From NCBI GenBank assembly GCA_900316105.1, contig ONBR01000011.1, forward strand, positions 94,147 to 158,146: a stretch of 64,000 bases of DNA. The letters run 5' to 3'. Made by a program: the position numbers and the translations under genes. The notes beneath the pieces were generated by a model that worked only from the letters and a program-made list of their open reading frames with translations, ran no database searches and was not told the DNA's origin. This DNA comes from an uncultured Olsenella sp. Lineage in GTDB: Bacteria > Actinomycetota > Coriobacteriia > Coriobacteriales > Atopobiaceae. Below are positions 9,133 to 17,173 of this stretch, one piece after another (position 1 is the first letter of the stretch; each line of letters opens with the position of its first letter).

Positions 9133-9160
9133 GCTGCTCCTCAAAAAACTAGCGCTGAGG

Positions 9161-9210
9161 CAAAAGCGTCAGACGTCTCTGTTCTCCGATGTGAACAGGA
9201 CGCCTGACGC
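9161..9210 (-). terminator. Hairpin between def and fmt, terminator-like
   Basis: On the minus strand a long imperfect stem (outer GCGTCAG/CTGACGC, inner CTGTTC/GAACAG) is followed by TTTTG. It could terminate or attenuate read-through from def into fmt. Confidence 0.6.
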
Positions 9211-9258
9211 ACATGTCCCAAAAGAACTTTACATGACTATTCTAGTCTAGCCTTGTGG

Positions 9259-9804
9259 CTAGGAGTTGACCTCCACGTCACCAGGAACGGCACCGGCAGC
9301 GACGGCCTCCTGATATTCCCGCATAGCCGTGATGCGCTTGCCGGGAGTCAGGTGATCCACCATGGTGACGCCATGCAGGTGGTCGATCTCGTGCTGGAGG
9401 CAGACGGCCATGAGGTTGTCCTGGGCCTCGTAGCGCATGAGGTCGCCGTCCAGGTTGAGGGCCTCGACGACCACGTGGCTAGGACGGTTGACCTCAACGG
9501 TGATACCCGGAAAGGACAGGCAGCCCTCGCCATAGGAGCGCACGGGACCATCGGCGGTGACGACCTTGGGATTGATGAGGACGTAGGGGTTCTTGTCCCC
9601 GTCGCCATAGTCGCAGTCGATGACCACGAGCTGGACCAGCTCGCCTACCTGAGGGGCCGCCAGACCACAGCCGTCAGCCGCGTACATGTCCTTGAGCATG
9701 CGCTTGGCAAGGGACTTGACCTTGCCGTCGATCTTCTCGATGGGAGCGCACTCGGCCTTGAGCCTGTCGTCAGGTGCGCAGACGATGTCCTTGATTCCTG
9801 CCAT
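9259..9804 (-). CDS. def: Peptide deformylase
   Basis: The 181-residue enzyme has all three motifs: GCGLAAPQVG, EGCLSFPG and QHEIDHLHG, so the metal ligands (Cys, two His) and catalytic Glu are intact. It removes the N-formyl group from nascent proteins. The ATG at 9804 follows AGGAG; a longer in-frame N-terminus lacks support. In related genomes def follows priA, but here a 2.3-kb segment with an opposite-strand LTA-synthase-like fragment and a repeat element separates them. Confidence 0.96.
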   Translation of the reverse strand: MAGIKDIVCAPDDRLKAECAPIEKIDGKVKSLAKRMLKDMYAADGCGLAAPQVGELVQLVVIDCDYGDGDKNPYVLINPKVVTADGPVRSYGEGCLSFPGITVEVNRPSHVVVEALNLDGDLMRYEAQDNLMAVCLQHEIDHLHGVTMVDHLTPGKRITAMREYQEAVAAGAVPGDVEVNS

Positions 9805-10016
9805 ATTCACTCCTATGTGCATGACTGCGACCGGAGCCGCAGGGGCGCGCCTGGCTGGGAGCACCCTCCTTGCTGATAGTTTTTGTCACATTAGTAGTAC
9901 CCAAAGTTTATACGCACAAACAGTCTCAGCCGCTTCGATGCGCAACTTTGATACGATTTCTAGGTTAGAACGTATGACAAAGAAAGCGCTTATTTCACCG
10001 ATGACAGCAATTTAGC

Positions 10017-11330
10017 GTGGAGACCTACCAGGCCCAGGGCTTCTTGCCCTCCTTCATAGCAATCGCCCAGGACTTCCGCATAAAGGTCCCCGAGGGCTAC
10101 AGCGACGAGGAGGCAGATGCCACCCTGAACCGCCTGGCAACAGCCTGGTCCTCGGACAAAAAAGTAGGCGGATCAAGCCACCAGCGAAGGGCAGCCCGAG
10201 AGCAGTTTGACAGTAGCAGGCCTTCCGTCGTGGTGATCCAAAACGAGACCTTCTCCGACCTCTCCGACATGAACGGCCTCAACGCTGGCTACGGGGGACC
10301 TCAGTACTTCAAGAACGGCATCAACGACGCTCTGGTCCGCGGCGACCTCTATGTAGAGGCCTTTGGCGGTGGTACCTGCAACACGGAGTTCTCATTCCTG
10401 ACGGGAAACTCCCTGGCTTATGTGGGCGCGGGCAAGTACCCCTACACGGTCTACAACTTTGACCAGGTCCAAGCCCTACCCAGGCAGTTCAGGGAGCTGG
10501 GGTATAGGACCTCGGCCATCCATCCCAGCAAACCCACAAACTGGGAACGCGACCGCGTCTACCCCAGCATGGGCTTCGATGACTTCTACAGTCAGGAGAA
10601 CGACTTTCTAGGCGCCGAGGTCTTCCACAGCGGCGTCAGCGACGAGGCAACCTACGACAAGGTCATGGAACTTCTGGAATCGAGTGACGAGCCCCAGTTC
10701 GTCTGGGACGTGACCATGCAGAACCACAGCGGCTACGACCTGGGAAACATTCCCCAGGAGGACCAGGTGAACGTTGAGCCCCAGGGTGTGGGCAATGCCA
10801 AGGCGAACGCCCAACTGAACGAGTATCTATCCTGCATCCAGAAGTCCGACGAACAGCTCCAGGCCTTCATGGACAGGCTCAGGCAGCTGAGCCGTCCGGT
10901 GGTCCTGGTCTTTTACGGAGACCACCAGCCCTCGATCACGCCCACCTACATCGACGGCATCTATCCGCTGGACGAGCCCCTTGTTCACACCCAGCGTCAG
11001 TACCACACCCAGTACTTCGTCTGGGCCAACTACGATGTGTCCGGCAACGCCCAGGAGTCCGATCGCCAGGACACCTCGGTGGGTTACCTGGCAGCAACGA
11101 CCCTGGAGCTGGCCGGCTGTGAGCTGACCCCCTATCAGATGGCTCAGCTGGACTGCAAGGAATCAATGCCCGCCATCAACCTCTTTGGCTACCAGGACAC
11201 GGCCGGTACCTGGCACCGACTGGGCGAGAAGTCCGACCCAGAGTCGGACGATGCCAGCCAGGCTGCCTTCCAGGCCTACCAGGATCTGGGCGTCATCCAG
11301 TACCGGGAGTTTGCCGAGAAGGTCCAGTAG
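10017..11330 (+). CDS. Orphan catalytic half of an LTA-synthase/sulfatase-like protein
   Basis: The 437-residue reading frame matches the C-terminal 57% of the 768-residue protein at 14787-17093, with most residues identical or similar. It keeps the active-site landmarks: QNETFSDL, GGGTCNTEFSFLTGN (catalytic Thr), MQNHSGYD and FYGDHQPS. The membrane half is absent. The possible GTG start at 10017 has no ribosome binding site, and an in-frame TGA lies 13 nt upstream, so this is a truncated gene copy rather than a secreted enzyme; without an export signal the domain could not reach its normal site. The frame is still open throughout, which suggests a recent truncation or some residual use. It is opposite in direction to the def and priA genes it separates. 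Confidence 0.8.
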   Translation: METYQAQGFLPSFIAIAQDFRIKVPEGYSDEEADATLNRLATAWSSDKKVGGSSHQRRAAREQFDSSRPSVVVIQNETFSDLSDMNGLNAGYGGPQYFKNGINDALVRGDLYVEAFGGGTCNTEFSFLTGNSLAYVGAGKYPYTVYNFDQVQALPRQFRELGYRTSAIHPSKPTNWERDRVYPSMGFDDFYSQENDFLGAEVFHSGVSDEATYDKVMELLESSDEPQFVWDVTMQNHSGYDLGNIPQEDQVNVEPQGVGNAKANAQLNEYLSCIQKSDEQLQAFMDRLRQLSRPVVLVFYGDHQPSITPTYIDGIYPLDEPLVHTQRQYHTQYFVWANYDVSGNAQESDRQDTSVGYLAATTLELAGCELTPYQMAQLDCKESMPAINLFGYQDTAGTWHRLGEKSDPESDDASQAAFQAYQDLGVIQYREFAEKVQ

Positions 11331-11442
11331 GGCAAGAAGGCCCGCGGGATGGGGGCGGCGCGGTCTCGCAACTCCATTGAGGCTCCCGGGCGGTTGCGAG
11401 GGTCCAGCCTCGGGGCTCGGGGGATGGGCGGGCCTCAGGGCC

Positions 11443-12019
11443 GATTGTGCGTGCCCAGCCGTCGGAAGTGTGCATCTCAGGGCCAGTTGTGTGCATCCAG
11501 CCGTCGGAAGTGTGCATCTCAGGGCCAGTTGTGTGCATCCAGCCGTCGGTTGTGAGTAGGTACTCACAACCGACGTATATATATGCAGGCCTTTTACCTG
11601 CGCAAACGCAAAACAGCAATCAGACAAGTTAATCGAATGGTGCCACAGAAGTCAAAAACTCTACTCACATCCGACGCCCGGATACACACATCCGATGCCC
11701 AGGTACTCACAACCGTTACTCAGATGCTCACAACCAGTGCCGAGACGCTCACAACCAACGTCTATATACACACAACCGCGGCACTACTCGCACTCCTCAA
11801 GCAGGCTTGTACTCACAACCATCTTGCGGATGCACACAACCGGTGCCCAGGTGCGCACATCCGACACCTAGATACACACCAGGTACCGAAACGCTCACAT
11901 CCGACGCCCAGGTGCGCACAACCGCGGCCCAGGTGCGCACAACCGACGCCCGGCTACACACACCCGACACCCGGCTACACACAACCGACGCCCGGCTACG
12001 CACAACCGAACCCCGTCGC
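11443..12019. repeat. Element 1: inverted arrays of 21-bp helically phased repeats around a 32-bp palindrome
   Basis: Six 21-bp units on the left (starts 11443, 11464, 11485, 11506, 11527, 11548; pattern GG[TA]TGTGNGTA) point outward from a perfect 32-bp palindrome (11544-11575, arms CGTCGGTTGTGAGTA and its complement, GG centre). After a spacer, seventeen units run the other way (starts 11664 to 11999; consensus C[TAG]CACA[AT]CCGACGCCC[AG]G). Only two of the seventeen deviate from 21 bp (22 and 19). The first right-hand TACTCAC lies 101 bp from that of the palindrome. The left arm includes an exact 42-bp duplication. No gene is supported in 11331-12282. Confidence 0.92.
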
Positions 12020-12169
12020 ACCCCGCATCCCATCAAATGGCCAAACCACAAGCTCCCCAATAAAAAAACGGCGCAAAAAGTGCGCCCGCCCATCTCCTTC
12101 CCCACCGCCCGCCCATCTTCCCCACTCCCGTTCCATAGACCTGAACCAGGGGTAATTCTGGCTGCAGGA

Positions 12170-12249
12170 GGGAGGCCGACCGCCTTTGCTCAGGCGCAGT
12201 TCGCGCGAAGCGTGCTTTCTGAGCACTGAGCAAAGGCGGTCGGCCTCCC
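12170..12249. repeat. Perfect 23-bp inverted repeat downstream of priA
   Basis: The arms at 12170-12192 and 12227-12249 are exact complements; the 34-nt loop holds a smaller GCGC-rich hairpin. There is no T-tract on either strand. It may end priA transcription by a non-canonical route or be a mobile palindromic repeat. Confidence 0.9.
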
Positions 12250-12282
12250 GGCACGCAGGTCAGTTACCTCTTGTTCTCTTGC

Positions 12283-14586
12283 CTACCCGAGGTTCTGTGC
12301 GTCCACGTCAATCGCCACACTGATCCCCCGGGGAACCTTGGCCTCCTTCACGCACCGGGCCAAAAGCTCGCCAGGCTCCGCGTCCAGGGGCGACTTGATC
12401 AGGATGTGCCTCCTCACCCTGTCCTTGAGCTTGGCCTTCAAACAGTCGGCCGGCCCCAGGACCTCCCAGCCCGGCTTGTTTTTGACCTCACGGCGGACTA
12501 GGGCAGCCACCGCGTCGGTGTACTGCCTCACCAAGTCGGCCCGAAGGCCCCACAGAATCACGTTGGTCAGCCTGCTGTAGGGCGGATAGTTCCCCTCCTC
12601 GCGGTCGGCCAGCTCCGACCGGGTAAAGAGCCCGCGGTCGTGACGAAGGACAGCCTGGATGGCGGGGTGGTTTGCCCAGTAGGTCTGGATGATCACCTGT
12701 CCCCTGTCCTCTCCACGGCCAGCGCGGCCCGCCACCTGCTCCAGGAGGTCGTAGGTCCTCTCGGCCGCACGGAAATCCGGCAGCTTCAGGGTCGTGTCCG
12801 CATTGATGACGCCCACGAGGGTGACCTCGGGAAAGTCCAGTCCCTTCGCGATCATCTGCGTTCCCAAGAGGACCGCGCACTCCGCCCCATCGAACTTCTC
12901 CAAGAGCTTCTGATGGGCGTTCTTTGACCGGGTCGTGTCGGCATCCATACGGATTACCTCCACATCATCGGGCAGAATCATCCTCAGCTCGTCTTCGACC
13001 CGCTGGGTACCCACGCCATAGGCTGCCATGTAGGGACTACCGCAGTTGGGGCAGCGAGCCGCAGGGTTGGGATAGGCAGCCACGGGCCAGGACCTTCCGC
13101 AGCTGTGGCAGACCAGGGAGTGGGTCCTCTCGTGGTAGGTCAGGGCGCTGGAGCAGTGGGGGCACTCTGGCACGGCCCCGCACTCGCGGCACATGAGAAA
13201 GTTCGCAAACCCCCTTCGGTTCAAGAGGAGCACGGCCTTTTGCCTGCGTTCCACCACCTGGTCCAGAGCCTCTCGCAGAGGCGCCGAGAAGATCGACCTA
13301 CCCCCTGAGGCAAACTGCTGGGTCATGTCCACCACGCGGACCCTGGGCAGCTGGGCACCACCGGGCCTCTCTGGCATCCTGACCCGGGTCCAGCTGACTC
13401 CACCCCAGCTTCCCCGCCCACAACGCTCCAGGCTCTCCAGTGAGGGCGTTGCCGAGCCCAGGACCAGGGCGCATCCACGCTCCTGGGCCATGTGAGCGGC
13501 CACCTCCCGGGCATGGTAGCGCGGGGAGGAGTCCTGCTTGTAGGAACCCTCGTGCTCCTCGTCGATGATGATGAGGCCCACCTGGGAAAGCGGGGCAAAG
13601 AGGGCCGACCGCGCGCCCACGACAACCTTTGCCTGGCCGCGTCGGACCAGGTCCCACTGGTCGAAGCGCTCTCCCGCCGAGAGGCGCGAGTGCAGGATGG
13701 CCACCGCATCGCCAAAGCGGGAGCGGAAGCGGCCCACCGTCTGGGCGGTCAGGGAGATCTCGGGCACCAGGACGATGGCCCCCTGCCCCTCGGCAAGGGC
13801 GCTCTCGATGGCGTCCAGGTAGACCTCGGTCTTGCCGGAGCCGGTGACGCCGTCCACCAGGACCACGTCTCCCCTTCCGCCGCGACGGGCCTCGTCGATG
13901 GCAGCCAGGGCATCCTTCTGCCCCTTGGTCAGCTCCACCGGCCTCTTTGCCTGTGCGGACGAGAGACTGGTCTGTCCCATGCCGCGCAGGCGCCTGTGCT
14001 CCTCCACGCTGACAACCCCCTGCCTGGCCAGGGAGGCCACCACGGAGGAGCTTCCCGGCAGGGTGGCCGAAAGCTCGGCCATGCGCATGGGGCCATCTGC
14101 CAGGGCAGCCAGGACTTGGCGCTGCCTGCTGGCATTGGCACGGGGCCTGAAGTCCCGTCCCTCCTCGGTAAGGGAGACCCAACGCTCGTCCACGGGACCG
14201 CTGCGCTCCACCACCAGGTACCAGGGCTGGTCGTCGCCGTCCCGGCGAACCTTCATGGTCTGCCCTGGTGCCAGGAAGGGCCTGATGGCGTCGGGCAGGG
14301 CGCAGGCGTACTGGCGGGCCATCCAGGCGGCGACTCGGGCCGAGACCTTGTCAAAGGCGGGCTCGGCCAGGACGCGCTTCACCGGCAGGACCCTATCCAC
14401 GGGAACGTCCTCGGGAGGCTCGCCCTTTATGGCGACGACATAGCCCACCACGTCCCTGTGCGAAAACTCCACCAGCACGGTGGTTCCCACCAGGCAGCTG
14501 GCCTCGAACTCAGCAGGCACGCGGTAATCAAAGGCGCTCTCGAGGGCGCGCGTGGGTATGTCCAGAACGACTGATGCAAAGGGCAC
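12283..14586 (-). CDS. priA: Primosomal protein N' (replication restart helicase)
   Basis: The 767-residue protein has a 3'-DNA-binding N-terminus (FDYRVPAEF), Walker A GVTGSGKTEVY (about residue 245), DEEH in IIDEEHEGSYKQD (about 340), and a zinc-binding insertion with eight cysteines (CRECG, CPHC, CHSCG, CPNCG, about 464-520). It restarts stalled replication forks by 3'-5' unwinding and primosome loading. The start is GTG at 14586, with AGGAGG 7 nt upstream. It is divergent from the LTA-synthase-like gene. Confidence 0.96.
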   Translation of the reverse strand: MPFASVVLDIPTRALESAFDYRVPAEFEASCLVGTTVLVEFSHRDVVGYVVAIKGEPPEDVPVDRVLPVKRVLAEPAFDKVSARVAAWMARQYACALPDAIRPFLAPGQTMKVRRDGDDQPWYLVVERSGPVDERWVSLTEEGRDFRPRANASRQRQVLAALADGPMRMAELSATLPGSSSVVASLARQGVVSVEEHRRLRGMGQTSLSSAQAKRPVELTKGQKDALAAIDEARRGGRGDVVLVDGVTGSGKTEVYLDAIESALAEGQGAIVLVPEISLTAQTVGRFRSRFGDAVAILHSRLSAGERFDQWDLVRRGQAKVVVGARSALFAPLSQVGLIIIDEEHEGSYKQDSSPRYHAREVAAHMAQERGCALVLGSATPSLESLERCGRGSWGGVSWTRVRMPERPGGAQLPRVRVVDMTQQFASGGRSIFSAPLREALDQVVERRQKAVLLLNRRGFANFLMCRECGAVPECPHCSSALTYHERTHSLVCHSCGRSWPVAAYPNPAARCPNCGSPYMAAYGVGTQRVEDELRMILPDDVEVIRMDADTTRSKNAHQKLLEKFDGAECAVLLGTQMIAKGLDFPEVTLVGVINADTTLKLPDFRAAERTYDLLEQVAGRAGRGEDRGQVIIQTYWANHPAIQAVLRHDRGLFTRSELADREEGNYPPYSRLTNVILWGLRADLVRQYTDAVAALVRREVKNKPGWEVLGPADCLKAKLKDRVRRHILIKSPLDAEPGELLARCVKEAKVPRGISVAIDVDAQNLG

Positions 14587-14687
14587 GGCAAAACCTCCTC
14601 ATGCCATGGTAGCAAGCGAGTCTCGAGCTTGTCTTGCGAGCAAAAAGTTTTCCCCTGCAAGCTTGGTGTCAGCCAGCTGCCGGCTCG

Positions 14688-14716
14688 TTGTTGGCCTTAC
14701 AGAACTCTGATAAATT
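14688..14716 (+). promoter_or_regulatory. Putative sigma-70-type promoter of the LTA-synthase-like gene
   Basis: TTGTTG and TAAATT separated by 17 bp, about 70 nt upstream of the start codon in an AT-richer stretch. Confidence 0.55.
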
Positions 14717-14786
14717 TAAGAAAAGTAGAACGTTTTCCGTCTGAGGCAGCTCTCCTCGGCGGTCTCAATTTAAGGCACGTGACACC

Positions 14787-17093
14787 ATGTCCGCTAGTAT
14801 CATCTCCACGGTTCTCTTTGCGCTTTCGTTTGCATGCCTCCTCGGCCTCCTGGTCCGTCGCAGGGATAGGATGGCCGGCGAGCCCAATGGCGGCAAAAAG
14901 CCCCCCGCTTCCACCCTGGCCTGGTGGCTGACCTTTGTCCTGGTCCAGGCCTTCCTGACCGTCTGGTCCGCCCTGGGCCTGGTGGACGCGGGCACGGACG
15001 TCCTTCTTCCCGAGGTCGTCTTCGCGGTCGCGGCGGGAACCCTGGCCCTCTGGCGCGAGTCCACCATCGCCTGGTTGGACCAGACCTTCCCCAGCCAAGC
15101 AGGCCGGGCCCTCTTGCATGCCCTCCTCCTGGTCCTGGCCGCCCTCCTTACCGACCTGACCCTGGAGGCCCCCTTCAACGACTGGATCGGCGCCACCGCT
15201 CCCTTTGCCCTCATGGCCAGATATTGGCTCATCGAATGCGGGCTCGTCCTCCTGGCGGCCCTGGCCTTCTACTTCCTGGGTCAGCGCCATGGGGCGGTCG
15301 CGGCCATCACCGTGCCCGTCGCCTACCTGATTGGTCTGGCCGAGTACTTCGTCCAGGTCTTCAAGGGAGCGGCGATCCTGCCCAGCGACGTCCTCTCCGC
15401 GGGAACCGCCGCGGCGGTCAGTGGGGGCTATGACTACACCCTGACTGCAGGTCCCATCCGCGGCATCACCTACGCGATCCTGGCCCTTGCCTGCTACGCC
15501 GTGCTGAGGCCCCAGGAGTCAGAGACAGTCGAAGCTGCCAAGAAAACCACGGCTCACATGGCCAAGGGACACTCCCCCAGGGCCCTCGTCGCAAACCTCG
15601 GACTGGGGCTGGCCCTTCTTGCCTGCCTGGTCATCAGCGTGACCGTCCCCAGCTACATCAATGACTTTGGGGTAAAGATCGAGTACTGGTACTCCCAGGA
15701 CTCCTACCGTAGGCAGGGCTTCCTCCCATCCTTCATCGCGGTCGCCCAGGACCTGCCCATACCCATGCCCGAGGGCTACGACGACCAGAGGGCGGACCAG
15801 CTGGAGGGAAGGCTCGTCGAGGCCTGGGAGGCAGACACGACAGACGGAGGCTCGTCTTCCTCCTACCAGGCAGCCCACAGGCAGTTCGCCCAGGAGAAGC
15901 CCACGATCATCGTGGTCCAGAACGAGACCTTCTCCGACCTCTCCCTCATGAAGGGGCTCAAGGCCGGCTACGAGGGCCCGCAGTTCTTCAAGCATGGCCT
16001 GTCCGACGCCCTGGCCCAGGGCGACCTCTACATGTCGGCCCTGGGAGGCGGCACCTGCAACACGGAGTTCTCCTTCCTGACGGGCAACTCCATGTCCTTC
16101 ATCGGGGCGGGCAAGTACCCTTACACCCTCTATGACCTGGAGGGCGTCCCCTCCATAGCCCAGCAGCTCCGCGACCAGGGTTACAAGACCACTGCCATGC
16201 ACCCCAATCTCCCCACCAACTGGAACCGCAACATACTCTATCCCGAGCTGGGCTTCCAGGACTTCCTGTCCCTGGACAATGCCTTCCAGGACGCGGAGGA
16301 GTACCACGCCGGCGTATCGGACGCCGCGACCTACGAACAGGTGCTGGACCTTCTGGCCACAAGTGACCAGCCCCAGTTCATCTGGGACGTGACCATGCAG
16401 AATCACAGTGGCTACGACATCGGCAACATCCCCTCCGAAGACCAGCTGGACTACCAGCCCGCAGGCGTGGACTCTCCCGACGGCAACGCCCAGCTCAACG
16501 AGTACCTGGCCTGCATCCAAAAGTCCGACGAGGCCCTGGAGGACTTCGTGGGCAAACTCAGGGAGCTGGACCGTCCTGTCATCCTCGTCTTTTACGGAGA
16601 CCACCAGCCCTCGGTGACCGAGGACTACAACGACGCGATATTCGGCAAGGACGAGTATCCCCTCACGCACGTGGAGCGCCTCTATCACACCCAGTACGTC
16701 GTCTGGGCCAACTACCCGGTGGCTGGGGTCAAGCCCAGCCAAGAGGGACAAGAGGACCCAGACGGACGCGCGACCTCGGTCAACTACCTGGCAGCCCTGA
16801 CCCTGAGCCTGGCGGGAGCAGACCTGACCCCCTACCAGAAGGCACAGCTGGCCTGCGGCAAGGACATGCCAGTGGTAAACCTCTATGGCTACCAGGACGT
16901 CGACGGGGTCTGGCATCCCAACAGCGTCTCCACCGACCTGGCATCCTCGGAGTCGACGACCGTCGCGGCTGACCAGCAGTCTGGACCCATCGTGGACCCT
17001 CACGGGAACAGCCCCCAGGCCCAGGCCGCAAAACAGGCCTACGAGGACCTGGCCTGGCTCCAATACCGAAACTTCGCCAAGAGGATCCAGTAA
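14787..17093 (+). CDS. LTA synthase family protein (membrane-bound alkaline-phosphatase-superfamily transferase)
   Basis: The 768-residue protein has about eight hydrophobic segments in the first 285 residues (for example TLAWWLTFVLVQAFLTVW and LGLGLALLACLVISVTV), then an extracellular sulfatase-fold domain. Active-site landmarks are QNETFSDLS, GGGTCNTEFSFLTGN with the nucleophilic Thr, MQNHSGYD and YGDHQPS. The family polymerises or transfers glycerol-phosphate units onto cell-envelope glycolipids. The substrate in Coriobacteriia is not clear from sequence. The ATG has only a weak AAGG upstream. A truncated paralogue lies at 10017-11330. Confidence 0.88.
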   Translation: MSASIISTVLFALSFACLLGLLVRRRDRMAGEPNGGKKPPASTLAWWLTFVLVQAFLTVWSALGLVDAGTDVLLPEVVFAVAAGTLALWRESTIAWLDQTFPSQAGRALLHALLLVLAALLTDLTLEAPFNDWIGATAPFALMARYWLIECGLVLLAALAFYFLGQRHGAVAAITVPVAYLIGLAEYFVQVFKGAAILPSDVLSAGTAAAVSGGYDYTLTAGPIRGITYAILALACYAVLRPQESETVEAAKKTTAHMAKGHSPRALVANLGLGLALLACLVISVTVPSYINDFGVKIEYWYSQDSYRRQGFLPSFIAVAQDLPIPMPEGYDDQRADQLEGRLVEAWEADTTDGGSSSSYQAAHRQFAQEKPTIIVVQNETFSDLSLMKGLKAGYEGPQFFKHGLSDALAQGDLYMSALGGGTCNTEFSFLTGNSMSFIGAGKYPYTLYDLEGVPSIAQQLRDQGYKTTAMHPNLPTNWNRNILYPELGFQDFLSLDNAFQDAEEYHAGVSDAATYEQVLDLLATSDQPQFIWDVTMQNHSGYDIGNIPSEDQLDYQPAGVDSPDGNAQLNEYLACIQKSDEALEDFVGKLRELDRPVILVFYGDHQPSVTEDYNDAIFGKDEYPLTHVERLYHTQYVVWANYPVAGVKPSQEGQEDPDGRATSVNYLAALTLSLAGADLTPYQKAQLACGKDMPVVNLYGYQDVDGVWHPNSVSTDLASSESTTVAADQQSGPIVDPHGNSPQAQAAKQAYEDLAWLQYRNFAKRIQ

Positions 17094-17107
17094 TCGCAAA
17101 AAGAAGT

Positions 17108-17155
17108 ATCCATAGGGGGTACTCCCTTATGGATAAGGGAGTACCCCCTATGGAT
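17108..17155. repeat. Near-perfect intergenic palindrome with AGGGGGTA core
   Basis: Two perfect 23-bp arms (17108-17130 and 17133-17155) with a 2-nt loop, followed by a partial repeat of CCCCCTATGGATCTTT. It lies between the convergent LTA-synthase-like gene and recQ and may act as a two-way terminator. The arms share ATCC-TAGGGGGTACTCCC with the palindrome at 20635-20700. Confidence 0.92.
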
Positions 17156-17173
17156 CTTTCCCCCTATGGATCT

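Noticed and set aside
11548..11571. DnaA-box or CRP-type site in the element palindromes
   Set aside because: The TGTGAG/CTCACA core superficially recalls both, but the flanks and spacing fit neither the DnaA box nor a CRP site.
11664..12019. Possible CRISPR array
   Set aside because: The 21-bp units follow each other directly with no unique spacers, and no cas gene is nearby. The units also reverse direction around a palindrome.
11583..12155. 190-residue heptad-repeat protein on the plus strand
   Set aside because: The frame is open only because the repeat length is a multiple of three. There is no ribosome binding site, and the equivalent frame in element 2 is stopped.
13492..14574. 360-residue plus-strand ORF opposite priA
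   Set aside because: Antisense shadow; priA is complete on the other strand.
15519..17099. 526-residue minus-strand ORF opposite the LTA-synthase-like gene
   Set aside because: Antisense shadow with no recognisable motif.
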